Below are positions 1 through 9,679 of a stretch of 64,000 nucleotides of DNA, in pieces (position 1 is the first letter of the stretch; each line of letters opens with the position of its first letter). The stretch spans positions 1,208,001 to 1,272,000 of the forward strand of contig NW_018344127.1 in the NCBI RefSeq assembly GCF_002099425.1, given 5' to 3'. The position numbers were made by a program, and so were the translations under genes. Source of the DNA: Phascolarctos cinereus. Lineage: Eukaryota > Chordata > Mammalia > Diprotodontia > Phascolarctidae. Under the pieces are notes generated by a model. It had not been told where the DNA came from and ran no database searches. It was given only the letters and a program-made list of their open reading frames with translations.

Positions 1-165
1 TGTCAGAGACTGCATCAAGTCATGATGCAGTTGGGAGAACTCCCTTTCCTTCCAAGCATCCAGGAGCATGGCACCCCCAAGCCAAGCACAGACACTGCAC
101 CTGAACGAAGCGAGCTCAGCGATGTTTAACAGGCAGGGAGTTCCCACAATGAACAGAAGGCTCAC

Positions 166-202
166 CTGTACCAAATGTACTGACGGATGAAGTGAAGAGG
201 AC
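166..202 (-). CDS. NBAS: NBAS coding exon 3
   Basis: The exon is 37 nt and encodes the end of a glycine codon, PLHFIRQYIWY, and two bases of the next codon. The acceptor is tattccacag and the donor is AG|gtgagc. It is the last NBAS exon inside the window. Confidence 0.92.
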
Positions 203-3200
203 CTGTGGAATAAAAAGGCATTAAATGGGGCCTCCAGCCAATCATTAAACATGAAACTGTGCTCTGGGACACATCTCCCTTCCACTCAAATTCATTAGTG
301 GCATAAAAAGAAATCTCTTTTACCCTCCAGCAGCACATAACAGACACACAGAACTCTCTAAGAATACGAGTGTAAACACAGAAGCCCTTAAACGGAGAAA
401 ACAAATTAATCTGCATCTGCTGTGCCCACCTCATGAAATTTAAGCCCCAAGTCCCAATTCAGTGATGTCAGCAGAGTCTGGCTGTGTTAGGCAGACACTC
501 AGACTGTTCCCAAACTAGAAAAAACACTGTGACTGAAGGTGCTAAAGTAACAGAGTCACTGCTCCTTTATGATCCAGGCATGGGCCCTGTGGAGGCCAAC
601 CGGCTCCAATCCTTGGCTGAGAGGACACCAATGGCTAGCAGGCGCCCAGCCTCCAGCAGCCTCCCTCTGGCCGGCCCAGCAGTCCAACAGCCCTGAAGAG
701 GCCCAAAGCTCCTCTGGCCGTCTGTCCATGAAGAGAGAGTCAGGCCTTGGGAGTATGTTCCCAGAAAATGTGGGCCTCAGCTACTAGGGCCACATCTGCT
801 CTTAAGCAAACCGCAGACGGCTCAGGGACTGGCACCAGCCCAAGCCCCCAGTCTAGAAGTGTGAGCCCAGGCCTGCCCCTGCTGCCCCTTCTACCTCAAG
901 GAGGGGCTCAAGGAAGAGGGGAAGAAGGAGGGGGAAGAGGAAGGGGAGGAGGGAGATGAGAGAAGAAAGGGGAAGGGGAGGAAGGGGAGGAGAAGAAGGG
1001 ATGAAGGAGAGGAAGGGGAAAGAGAAGAGAAGAAGGGGATAGGATGAAGAAAGAGAAGTGGGGAGGGGAGGAGAGGAAGAATAGGAAAAGAGGAGAAAGA
1101 AGAGACAAAAGATGGGAGAAAGGAGGGGGAAGGGAGGAGGAGGAGAGGAAGGGGCAAAAAGGAGGAGGAAAGGAAGAGGAGAGGGAGGAGGAGGCGCAAG
1201 GAGGAGGAGGAAGGGGGAGGAAGAGGAAGAGAAGAGAGGAGGGAGGAGGGGGAAGGAAGTGGGAGAGAAAAGCAGCCCCTGCCTGGGACACTTCTCCAAG
1301 TGGGACTGAGTATTACTAGGTAAGGAAAGTAGACTGAACCCAGGCCTCCTCCCCTGCCTCTGGACCACCCAGCGGGTCCTAGCATGGCCGACGAGGGGCC
1401 ATCACTAGATGACTACAGACAGCCACCATCGCCTGATGGGGAAGGTGGCAAGCCCCTGGCACAGGATGCCCCAGAATGCCAGCTGGCCGTATTTACCTGT
1501 AATTGCTTTGCTGATGATAAAGGATGCACCATGTTTTCTGTTGCCTCTAGGCTGTAATTACAAAAAGAAAAATGTCCACCATGTCGGATCCAAAATATTC
1601 CTGTATTCAGTGATTTTCTTTGTACAAAAGCCCTCCATTCTTCCCCAAAGGGCCAGCCTCAGCAGCTCAGTAATCTGTGGGGCTCTGGAAGTACAACAGG
1701 GCCACCATGTGCCCAGGAGAGGGAGCCAGCTCCCTGTCACACCCCATACTCCCGGTCCTCGCCTTGCAGTCACCTTGGGAGGTGATGAAGAGGAGGTGAC
1801 ATGAAGTCATGAAAAGGAGTCCCAGCCGTGTGACCCTGGCCAAGTCAACTGCCTGTACAGTACAATGAGAGAAGGACTTAGCTGTCCTTCATCACACAAG
1901 CTTTAAGCTTCGAGTGGAGACATGGGCCAGTCAGCAAGCCTTTACTAAGCACTGACTCTGCACCAGGAGGCTGTGTGCTAACCCTAGGGGACAAGGGAAG
2001 GCAAAAACAGTCCCCACCCTCAGGGAGCTTGAGTTCTATTGGGGAGACAGCCTGACCACACTAGGAACATACAAGAGAACTCCAGAGCGGAAGGCAGGCC
2101 ATCTCAGGGGAGGCGCCAGCAGATGAGGTGGGGGACAGCAAAGCCTTCCTGAGGTCACGGGCGTCTGAGAAGCCAGAAGGCTGAGCTGAGGAGGGATGAC
2201 ATCCCAGGCAAGAGGAACAGCCAGGGAAAAGGCCTGGAGATGGGAGACAGGTACTACCAGGAGCCAGGGTAGCTGGATCACAGAGCGGGTGAAGAGGAAG
2301 ATGGTGAAAGCCTGGACAGGTGGGGCCAGGTCATAAGGGCTTTGAGTTTCCCATCTGAACCTCCTCAAGGTAAAAGACCTGGTGGGGTCATGACTCTTCA
2401 GACACGTCCCTCCAGCAGCGGAGGGGGAGATGGATGGGAACAGAGAGAGCCTCAAAGAGACAGGCCCAGCAGCGGGTAAGTGCCCTGAAGCCAGGCATGG
2501 GGGTAGGAGGCCTGCACCAGGAAAAGCAAACAGGGATGGGTGGAGAGGCTACGAAGGCAGAAGACAGGATCGGCAATGGACTGCATATGTGGGATGACCG
2601 AGAGAGAGAGGAGTGAAGGACGACACCCAGGATGTGAGCCTGAAGAGCCAGGAGGATGCCGGTGCCCTGGGCAGGGACAGGGAAGTCTGGGAGAGAGGTG
2701 GGGTTGGGAGGAAAGACTGAGTTAAAAAGTATTCCTGCTGGAGTGAAATGAGGGTCTAGTGCAGACTCTGAGGTGGGAAGATGGGCAGTGAGGGCTAGAT
2801 GCCCAGCCTGAAAGAAGCAGGGTCCAGGCCTGGGCTGAGGCTGCAACTGCTTTAGGATAAAAGACCCGGCTCTGGCCAGCAGAGGCACAGGGAGGGCCCA
2901 CCATGGGGCCTCTCCCACAACAAGGGATGAAAATCCCCCTTCTCTAGAACAGTGTCTTGCATACAGCAGGCAATGAATAAATGCTTGTGGCACTAAGACG
3001 CCGATGTGGGAAAGGCTCTGAGAGAAGGGAGAGAATTTTTCCCAGCAAAGGGCAAGGTGTCTGAGGGGCACACCCACCGATGGAGAAGGACATGGCCAAA
3101 CCATGCAGAGAACGCCTGAGCTCCCCTGGGAGGAAGAAGCAAAGGGGATGCTGTGCTCAAGGAGCTCAGGAGGGGCGGGGTCTCTGGCACCAGCCCCTAG

Positions 3201-5356
3201 AACTTGCAGTCCACTGACACCACAACCTGGCCCATGTTCTAAAGCATGCCTTTCTAAAGGACATGGGGAGATCCCAATACCTTGGACAAGGTCCTGGTGA
3301 GGAGCTTGGTCAGGCGGGCACCTTGGGCCCCAGCAGAGACATCACTGCCCCTCAAGCAGTCCCTGGACCAAGTCTGTCTATCCCATCAGCACTGAGATTA
3401 GATGAGCCCTTCAGAGAGGCCTCATGCAGGTGAGGCTTTTTCACTCAAATTAATACAAAGCTACTAACCTCTAAGCCAAGAAAGGCGAGAGAGTTGTTTA
3501 CTGGGAAGCAAACAGGAAAAAACAAAAAGCAGAGAGATCTAAGGGGGAAGAGGAGGAAGGAAAGGGAACGCGCTCAGGCCATGGCTCGGAAGGCCTTGGC
3601 TCTAACACCGGCAAGTGGTCCCGAGAGGACGCTGGATCCCGAGGCCAGCAGGAAGCGCAGGAGAGGTGTGCTGCTCTTGCGAGGGTCCTTAGTTGACTTT
3701 AGCAATAAAGACCTCCCAGGTCCCTTCAAGCAAATCTACAAGATCTGAGGAATAATCACCCCAAGAGTGTAGCTGAGGATGCGGTCTAACTTGGCTGGCC
3801 GAGCCTGAGCGCAGGGAAAGTGCCCTCAGAAAGGCAGCAGGTGGGGATGACCCGGGGGGCCTCCCAGAGGACAGAGGCCAGGCCAAGCACAAAGGAGCAG
3901 GGGATGGGAAACTCCTAGACAGCGAAATCAGTCAGGGTTTGGAGTGGGGAGTCCTGGGAAACCTGGCTAGCAGCAAGGAGCCAGCCTTGGCCATTACCGG
4001 ACAATTCGGGCCCAGGGCACGTGACTTAGGCTCTTGGTGGAGGCAATCCAGGGCAGCGAAAGCCCTAGGTTCCTAGCTTGACTCCAAGGCATTTGCCTTA
4101 GCTTCCCCATCTGCTCCTGCCTCTAACAGGTGCTCAACTGTCATCAGCAGAGCTGGAAAGGCAGGCTGAAGTCTTCTAACCCACAGCCTCTTCTCAAAGA
4201 TGGCAGTCAGGTGGGGCAGTGAAGACAGCACAGGACTGGAGGCAGGAAGATCTGCACCAGCCTCATATATGTACCAGCTACATGACCTTACACAAGTCAC
4301 TGAACCTCTGCTGCCTCAACCTCCCCATCTGTAAATGGCAACAATAGGAAAGAGGCCTCCTAATTCCCATACCTGAGACTGACAGAGAGCTAGATAGGAT
4401 CTCGGAACCTAGAACCTAGAACCTGTCAGCAGGAAGGGGCCTTAGAATCTAGTACATAGAATGTCCAGAAATAGAGGGACCTTAGAACTAACAACACAGG
4501 ACATCAAAGCAGACAGGGCCTCAGAACCTAGAACCTGAAGTGTCAGAACTGGGAGAGACCTCAGAACCTAGAAAGTGGGGTGTCAGAGTAGGAAAGGGCC
4601 TTAGAATCTACTTCATGAGATGTCAGAGCAGGCAAGGACCTTAGAACCTAGTACATAGAATGTCCAAAAGTGGGAGGGACCTTAGAATCAACAACATTGG
4701 ATACCAGAGAAGGTAGGGGCCTCGGAACCTAGAACATGGGATGTCAGAGTTGGGAGAGAGTTCAGCACCTAGAAGGTAGGGTGTCAGCCCAGGGGCCTGG
4801 GGGCCTCAGAACCTAGAACGTGGAATGTTAAAGTTAGGGTGCCCTTAGAATCTAGAACATAGATATCAATTGGGGCTGGGTGTCCTTGAAACCTGAAACA
4901 CCGAAGGGACCCCTGCTCCAAACCCCTGCAGTTCACAGATTGTAAACGGAGGCCCAGAGCACGGAGGGGGGCGTGGAAGGGCCCTGGTGGGGGGCAAGGG
5001 CAGGTGCCCCAGATGCGATCGCCATGGCAATGTCCACACGCCATCAGGTCACAGGATGGGAGGGGGAGTAGCAAAGAGGACGGTTGCCATGGCGACGCCC
5101 TCGGCCCCGCCCCGCCCACAGGAGCGGGAGGAGCAAGCAGCCCCTCCCGCGGGGCAGATGACGTGGCTCACAGGGGCAGCCCGCGGCCCCTCCCCCACCG
5201 GGCCCCCGGCCGGCCCCTGCCCCGGCCCCCCGCGCCGCTCACCTGCACCTCCGTCTCCGGCGGCCACTCGGTGTTGACCAGCAGGTCGTAGAGGATGTTC
5301 TCGTCCTCGCTCTCTAAAGCCGGCCTCGAAGGCGGCCTCCACTCGGCGGCGGCCAT
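166..5356 (-). CDS. NBAS: NBAS, 5' part: coding exons 1-3 (gene continues beyond the left edge)
   Basis: NBAS is a very large (about 2,370 aa in human) subunit of the NRZ/syntaxin-18 tethering complex at the ER, with ZW10 and RINT1. It acts in Golgi-to-ER [19 protein letters not shown] and in nonsense-mediated decay. The coding parts are join 5356-5243, 1551-1497 and 202-166 on the minus strand. They give 68 codons plus two bases: a variable N-terminus, then ENILYDLLVNTEWPPETEVQ, PRGNRKHGASFIISKAIT and PLHFIRQYIWY. From memory of human NBAS these match ILYDLLVNTEWPPETEVQ, PRGNQKHGASFIITKAIRD and RLLFLRQYIWY with no gap. Donors are gtgagc, gtaaat and gtgagc, all acceptors end in AG, and the phases agree. 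The start was chosen because it is the first ATG in this frame inside the CpG island and fits the family N-terminus. Only about 3% of the protein is in the window, so domains (WD-repeat and Sec39 regions) are not visible. DDX1 lies head to head about 18 kb away. Confidence 0.95.
885..1275. repeat. Long polypurine (GGA/GAAG) tract in NBAS intron 2
   Basis: About 390 bases on the plus strand are almost purely A and G, with very few interruptions (for example the cgc near 1194). The period is irregular, mixing GGA, GAAG and GGGGA. As pyrimidine on the NBAS-transcribed strand it creates long spurious Ser/Pro/Leu ORFs. Such tracts can form triplex (H-DNA); that is inference here. Confidence 0.9.
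1497..1551 (-). CDS. NBAS: NBAS coding exon 2
   Basis: The exon is 55 nt and too short to show as an independent ORF. It encodes PRGNRKHGASFIISKAIT plus one base. The acceptor is taattacag and the donor is G|gtaaat. It was found by searching between exons 1 and 3 for the missing conserved stretch, and it restores the reading frame exactly. Confidence 0.93.
1925..2830 (-). mobile_element. CR1/L2/L3-clade LINE fragment, antisense, in NBAS intron 1
   Basis: The plus strand reads like the antisense of the CR1-clade 3' half: a 'tttactaagcactgactctgcaccagg' type start, 'ggggacaagggaaggcaaaaacagtcc', then 'cagggagcttgag'. The same order recurs at 20780, 28899, 35485, 43825 and 63215. The copy is degraded, with no usable frame. 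The right boundary is approximate. Confidence 0.7.
2925..2995 (+). mobile_element. L2/CR1-type LINE 3' tail fragment
   Basis: A short tail motif, 'cagtgtcttgcatacagcaggcaatgaataaatgcttgtgg', matches the common 'cagtgcctggcacatagtaggcgcttaataaatgcttg' ending of L2-like elements. Confidence 0.6.
3000..4200. other. NBAS intron 1 stretch without recognised features
   Basis: No exon-like conserved coding segment or clear repeat family was recognised here. The ORFs present have no family resemblance and are taken as chance frames. Confidence 0.4.
4205..4360 (+). mobile_element. MIR-like SINE in NBAS intron 1
   Basis: The segment follows the MIR order: a core with 'gactggaggcaggaagatctg', then 'catgaccttacacaagtcactgaacctctg', then 'ctccccatctgtaaatggcaac'. 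It is diverged. Confidence 0.7.
4395..4890. repeat. Tandem array of ~52-bp units with a ~210-bp higher-order period
   Basis: About nine or ten units are built on 'rrccttagaacctagaacatrggatgtcagagc'. Units four apart resemble each other more than neighbours do. For example, 'gtacatagaatgtcc' occurs near 4451 and 4661, and 'gagagacctcagaacctagaa(g)tgggg' near 4555 has its partner near 4763. This is higher-order organisation on a small scale. It lies in NBAS intron 1, a few hundred bases from the promoter. Confidence 0.8.
5243..5356 (-). CDS. NBAS: NBAS coding exon 1
   Basis: This exon encodes residues 1-38, from MAAAEWRPPS to the conserved WPPETEVQ, and ends in phase 0 at donor CAG|gtgagc. The first 18 or so residues differ from human, while ILYDLLVNTEWPPETEVQ is conserved. 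Confidence 0.95.
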
Positions 5357-5438
5357 GTTTGCCGGCTTGGGCAAGAGCGGGGCTACGGAAGCCCGAGACG
5401 GACACTGCCGAGGGGCGGGGCGGGGGCGGGGCATCGTT

Positions 5439-5446
5439 TGACGTCA
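5439..5446. promoter_or_regulatory. CRE palindrome TGACGTCA in the NBAS promoter
   Basis: This is a perfect 8-bp cAMP-response element, 83 bases upstream of the NBAS start codon and next to the GC boxes. CREB/ATF binding is inference from the motif. Confidence 0.65.
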
Positions 5447-5559
5447 CCCTCAGGCCCGCCCCCTGCCTGAGAGGGAGGCGGAGGCGTCCCTGGTTCAGGA
5501 GCTGTGCACTAGTCTCAGAAGCAGCTGATCTCTCCTTGGGACTCTCTTCTTTCTAGGTC

Positions 5560-6880
5560 TTCAGGACGCCCCCTTTCCCACCCTCCCCAAAAAAAACAAA
5601 CCTGTCCTGCTCTCCTCCTCCCTCCCAGACAGCTCCTCCTCTATCTCCTTTGCTGGATCCTCCCCCAGATCAGGCCCCCACTAACCACAGGTGTCCCTCA
5701 GGGAGCTGTCCTGGGTCCTCTCCCTCTAGACTACATCACTTGGTGATCTCTTCAGCTGCTGTGGATTTAATGATCCTCTCTATGCTGATGATTCCCAGAT
5801 ACACCTTTCCTGCCCCAACCGCCTCTCAGACAGTACACACTAGGTGACCATCTTAACTATGTCCAAACCAGAACTCATGACCTTTCCCCCTAAACTGGAT
5901 TCCCCACTCCTTCCTTCCCTCTTACTGTCAAGGGCACCCCCATCCTCAGACTCCTCACTCTCTCTCACCCCCCACATCCAATATGGTGCCAAGGCCTGCT
6001 CATGTCACCCTCATCACATTCCTCATATACTCCCCCTCCTCTTCTCTGACACTGCCCACACGCTGGTGCAGACCCTCATTACCTCATTTCTGGACTCGAC
6101 TATTGCAATAATTCACTGGCGGGGGGGGGGGTCTGTCAGCTGTCATGAGTCTCTCCCCAATTTAGTCCACGCTAGACTCAGCTGTTAATGGGACTTTCCT
6201 AAAGTAGAGGTCTGTCACCCCCAATTCAAAAAACTCCAGTGGCTCCCTCTCACCTCTAGGATCAAATACAAAATCCTCTGGTGTTCAAAGTCCTTTATAA
6301 CCTGCCCCACCCCCAACTGTCCTGCACACTGTCCATACCACCAAACTGCCTTTCCTATACATGGGCATCCAAGGATGCTTCAGACCTCTTCCCCTACCTA
6401 TAGATGTAAACGGTAACTTCTTCCACACTCCTCCACTTTGTTTATGACTTCACCTTTTATATCTGAGGAATGACCATAAGATGTTGAAATCAGGTCTCAT
6501 GATGCTCTCCATTAGTCTAGGTCTCTGCAGTAGTTCAAATGTGAGCTCCTTGGGAACAGAGATGGAATTTTACCTTTCTTTGTACCCGAGCTTATATGTA
6601 CCACCTGGCACATGTTACAGTTCAGTCACATCTGGCTTTTCATGAACCTGTGGACCAGATTCTCCAGGGCTTTTCTTGGCAAAGATACTGGAGTGCTTTG
6701 CCATTCCCTGCTTCAGTGGATTAAGGCAAACAGAGGTTAAGTGAATGCACAGGGCCACACAGCTGGTATCTGAGGCTAGATTTGACTTCAGGTCTTCCTA
6801 ACTCCAGACTCAGCCCTCTACACACTGAGCACCCACCCCTGGAACATAGCTGGTGCTTAATACATATTTATTGAATCACT
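5560..6880 (+). mobile_element. CR1/L2/L3-clade LINE 3' half, sense, interrupted by a SINE
   Basis: Reverse-transcriptase remnants are readable in order. First comes a GVPQGxVLGP-like part (near 5695, 'cctcagggagctgtcctgggtcctc'). Next is an LYADDSQIH-like part (near 5778, 'tctatgctgatgattcccagatacac'). Then come SKPELMTFPPK (near 5860), SLSLTPHIQ (near 5960) and LVQTLITSFLDS (near 6065). The tail ends in 'acatagctggtgcttaatacatatttattgaatc'. There are several stops and shifts, so it is non-functional. A SINE at 6612-6834 sits inside the tail. Confidence 0.85.
6612..6834 (-). mobile_element. RTE-tailed marsupial SINE inserted in a LINE tail
   Basis: Read on the minus strand, it has a degraded tRNA-like head, 'ctggagttaggaagacctgaag', the core, 'ccactgaagcagggaatgg', 'ccagtatctttgccaagaaa' and the end of the RTE-like tail. 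Imperfect target copies 'ccacctggcacat' and 'cacccctggaacat' flank it, so it split the LINE tail. Confidence 0.8.
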
Positions 6881-6899
6881 TGGTATTCCTACATTAGTT

Positions 6900-7190
6900 C
6901 TTGAGCCCCAACATGTAACTGCATAAGAGAGGCTGGTCTCCACCTGCCACGGTTAGTGGGTGAGTTCCCTTTAAGGTGTAAATCACACCAGTATGGCAGC
7001 TCCTTCTCGGTCTCCTCTTTCTGGATCCTTCAGTGGAGACTATAGGGCCCCCTTACCTATAAAGGATATCAGGAAGTCAAGGAGGCTTTCCCCTATAGCA
7101 GGAATCTTACTGGGCAGACACTCCAGCACAGAGAGACAAACAGACACAGAGGAGACAAAGCGACAGAGGACAGATACGTGTATGTATGCA
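6900..7190. other. Unassigned sequence
   Basis: No gene or known repeat was recognised between the LINE end and the microsatellite. Confidence 0.3.
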
Positions 7191-7193
7191 CTC

Positions 7194-7248
<55 letters not shown>

Positions 7249-7352
7249 GTAGATAGATAGATAGATAGATAATAGATATAGATATAGATATAGATATAGA
7301 TATAGATATAGATATAGATATAGATATAGATATAGATATAGATATAGATATA
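7194..7352. repeat. Compound (GATA)n / (GATATA)n microsatellite
   Basis: About 19 tetranucleotide units of tagatagata type run to about 7270. They are followed by a hexanucleotide block, (gatata)n, of about 13 units. The change of unit is sharp, at 'gataatagatata'. Confidence 0.95.
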
Positions 7353-7359
7353 TGTATAT

Positions 7360-8325
7360 TTGTGCATACACGTTTGGTTGTGTAGCTGTTATGTATATAG
7401 CCTCATCTTTATTACATGTTCCTTGCTTACAGGTTCTCCTATTTATGAAAATTTGTGCCTGCCCATGATGTATGATTTCTCCTGCATGTGTTTGGGACTC
7501 CACATGGAGCCAGTGCCACAGATCACTCACCTGAGCCCTGAAGCTGCTGTGCATCCCCAGGAGCTGTGCAGGGTTCTGGGGGCTGTGATTAATCACTCAA
7601 GACAAAGGCTTAACAGTGCTGGGAATCACTTGTACACCAAGGAAGGCAAACAGATTCCTACTTAATAACAATGACTGTAAACATTGAAGAACTAGATATT
7701 TGTGAGGAGACAGATGCCTGAGCTGCTATGGGTGGGGACCAGGAGGGGCTTTGCCCCCCAAGCTCTCTTCCTTGGCAAAAGAAGAATCGGCCCCCAGTTT
7801 AGTGGAGAGAGGAGCCAGGAGCTAAGTGCTGGTGGTTCAGAGGCAAGCTCCCCTACTCTCCCTTTCCCCTACCCCGACAGTGCCACACTCTCAGGAGCCC
7901 TCTCCCGTCTGTTGGGGGAGCACTGTAGGGCTGCTCCTCGGCTTCTAATTCCCTCCTGTGTGTAATCAGAGCTCATTGGGTCACAGAGGAAGGCATGAAG
8001 GGGCACCCTGGGGAGCACCTGGGGATGCTGCGCCTTTCCCAGCTTCCAGCTCCTCCTACCCAGAAGCCTCCAAAAATGCCCTAACTTCCAGAAAGCCAAC
8101 TCCCAATGATGTCAGTGACTGCTAAACTCCAGACTGGCATCTGCTTGTCTCTCATCTCAGGGCTACACTTCTGGGGCATGTCTCAGCCAAGACTTCAATG
8201 GCTCTTTCCTTATTGTGTGAGGATGTGCCCTGTGCTCCCCCCACCCGAAAAGAATAGACCTGCACAGGTTATATGACCCTGCCCCCACTAGTAATTGCCA
8301 CTGCTCATGGGGCAATGAGAGATTG
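7360..8325. other. Unassigned intergenic sequence
   Basis: No conserved coding segment, splice-supported exon or repeat family was recognised. ORFs of 68-101 codons here look like chance frames. Confidence 0.35.
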
Positions 8326-8329
8326 TCAG

Positions 8330-8620
8330 AACGAGCATTTATTAAGTGATTGCTATGTACCATCTTAAAAAAAGGAATAATAATTAACATGGGGAAACCA
8401 GAGCTTGGAAGAATTGAGTGACTTCACTAGGGTCACAAAGTAAGCATCAGAGGCAGAATTTGAACTCAAGTCTTCCTGACTCCAGCTCCCACACACAACT
8501 CAAGGCACCACTAAGCTGGGTTACTATGTGTATCCTACTGTGTTGAGTAAGGGCTGTGGCTACAAGGGCAAAGAATGAAATAATCCCTACTTGCAGGGAG
8601 CTTATGTTCTAATTAAACAA
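8330..8620. mobile_element. Antisense CR1-clade fragment split by a MIR/Mar-type SINE
   Basis: The LINE start 'gcatttattaagtgattgctatgtacc' (8336-8362) is separated from 'ctactgtgttgagtaagggctgtggctacaagggcaaagaatgaaataatcc' (8538 onward) by a SINE at about 8371-8520. The SINE carries 'tgacttcactagggtcacaaagtaagc' and 'gaatttgaactcaagtcttcctgactcc' on the plus strand. Confidence 0.65.
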
Positions 8621-8747
8621 AGTTAAAAAAAAAAAGTCTAGTCTCTGCCACATACTCCATGGGACCCTAGTGAAGTCATTTATTTCATCTACTCTGTATA
8701 TATCGTGGCTGTATATATCATGTATATATCGATTTATTTCCATATTG

Positions 8748-8860
8748 CCCATCCCATTAGACTGGAAGCTCCCTGTGGGCAGGGACTGTCTTGCCTTTCT
8801 TTGTGTCCCCAGCACTTATTACAGTGCTGTAAATGCAGTAGGCATTTAATAATTTGGGCA
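8748..8860 (+). mobile_element. L2-type LINE 3' end
   Basis: This is the tail consensus order: 'ttagactggaagctccctgtgggcagggactgtctt', 'tgtccccagcacttattacagtgct', 'gtaggcatttaataa'. Confidence 0.8.
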
Positions 8861-9269
8861 TGGCACAGCCCAAATTACACACCACATCAACCATGGGTCT
8901 CCCCACTTTGGTTGGCCCAACTTTTAATTCTTCAGGGACTCTGCTCTTCCACATGGTATCCATACAAGATCCCCCTCAAAGCTGAGCCCATCACAGGGAT
9001 GTCAGGAAGAGCCAAATTGGGTTCACATTGGCCCTGGGCAGACGTGACCTAGGACTTGGCAGGGAGTGGGGACTGCAGATCTTCTTTATGGGGTGAGATG
9101 GAGGAATGTCATACATAGGAAGAATCTGTCTATTTCTATGATGGCCCTTGAACCTGGCTCCGCCAATGAGTAAGTAGTGAGGAAGGGTTTGAGTTCCGGA
9201 CACCTCAAATAAAAAGAAAGCCATTCCAGGAAGCAGTTGCAAGGCAGCTTGGGAGATCCCAGACCAGGT

Positions 9270-9425
9270 GGTACAGAGGAAAGAGGACAGTGGGAGTCGA
9301 GTTCAAATCCCAGTTTGGCCACTGACTCCCAGTGTGACTTTAGGCAAGTCACTTAATTTCATTGGTTTCCTCATCTGTAAAGTGGGAGTTGGCCCAGATG
9401 TTCCCTGGGGTCCCCTACAGCTCTA
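9270..9425 (+). mobile_element. MIR/THER1-like SINE
   Basis: The segment runs 'gtcgagttcaaatcccag', 'gtgtgactttaggcaagtcacttaatttc' and 'cctcatctgtaaagtggg', in canonical MIR order with a CORE-like middle. Confidence 0.8.
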
Positions 9426-9494
9426 GAGAAATAATCCCAGGATGATATGCAAGAAAAAGCCCCGAGAGATGCTGGGGGATGAGATGCAGCCACT

Positions 9495-9660
9495 CATTCC
9501 ACCTCCAGCACTTGTTCTCTGAGTAACCCTGAGCAAATGACTTCCCTGAGCCTTAATTTCCCCATCCATAACACGGGGACTAGAATGCCGTCAGCACGAG
9601 CATGCAGGGCTCTTCAAGAATCAAACGGGGCAAGGCGTGCATAGTATTTTGCAAACCTAA
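9495..9660 (+). mobile_element. MIR-like SINE, second copy
   Basis: The markers are 'gtaaccctgagcaaatgacttccctgagccttaatttccccatcc', then 'gcatagtattttgcaaacc'. It is more diverged than the neighbouring copy at 9270. Confidence 0.65.
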
Positions 9661-9679
9661 AAGTCCTATTAAAAATCAG

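Larger units (their letters stand above)
4950..5480. promoter_or_regulatory. NBAS CpG island and promoter
   Basis: The segment is GC-rich and CpG-rich over and upstream of NBAS exon 1. On the plus strand, GC boxes (ggggcggggcgggggcgggg) lie at about 5413-5431, just upstream of the minus-strand start codon at 5356. No TATA box is visible, which is usual for a housekeeping CpG promoter. Confidence 0.8.

Noticed and set aside
853-1385. Overlapping minus-strand ORFs of 127-171 codons rich in Ser, Pro and Leu
   Set aside because: They are the translation of the polypyrimidine strand of a simple repeat and have no protein family features.
7093-7596. Minus-strand ORF with long (YL)n and (SIYL)n runs
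   Set aside because: It is a microsatellite translated in frame, not a membrane protein.
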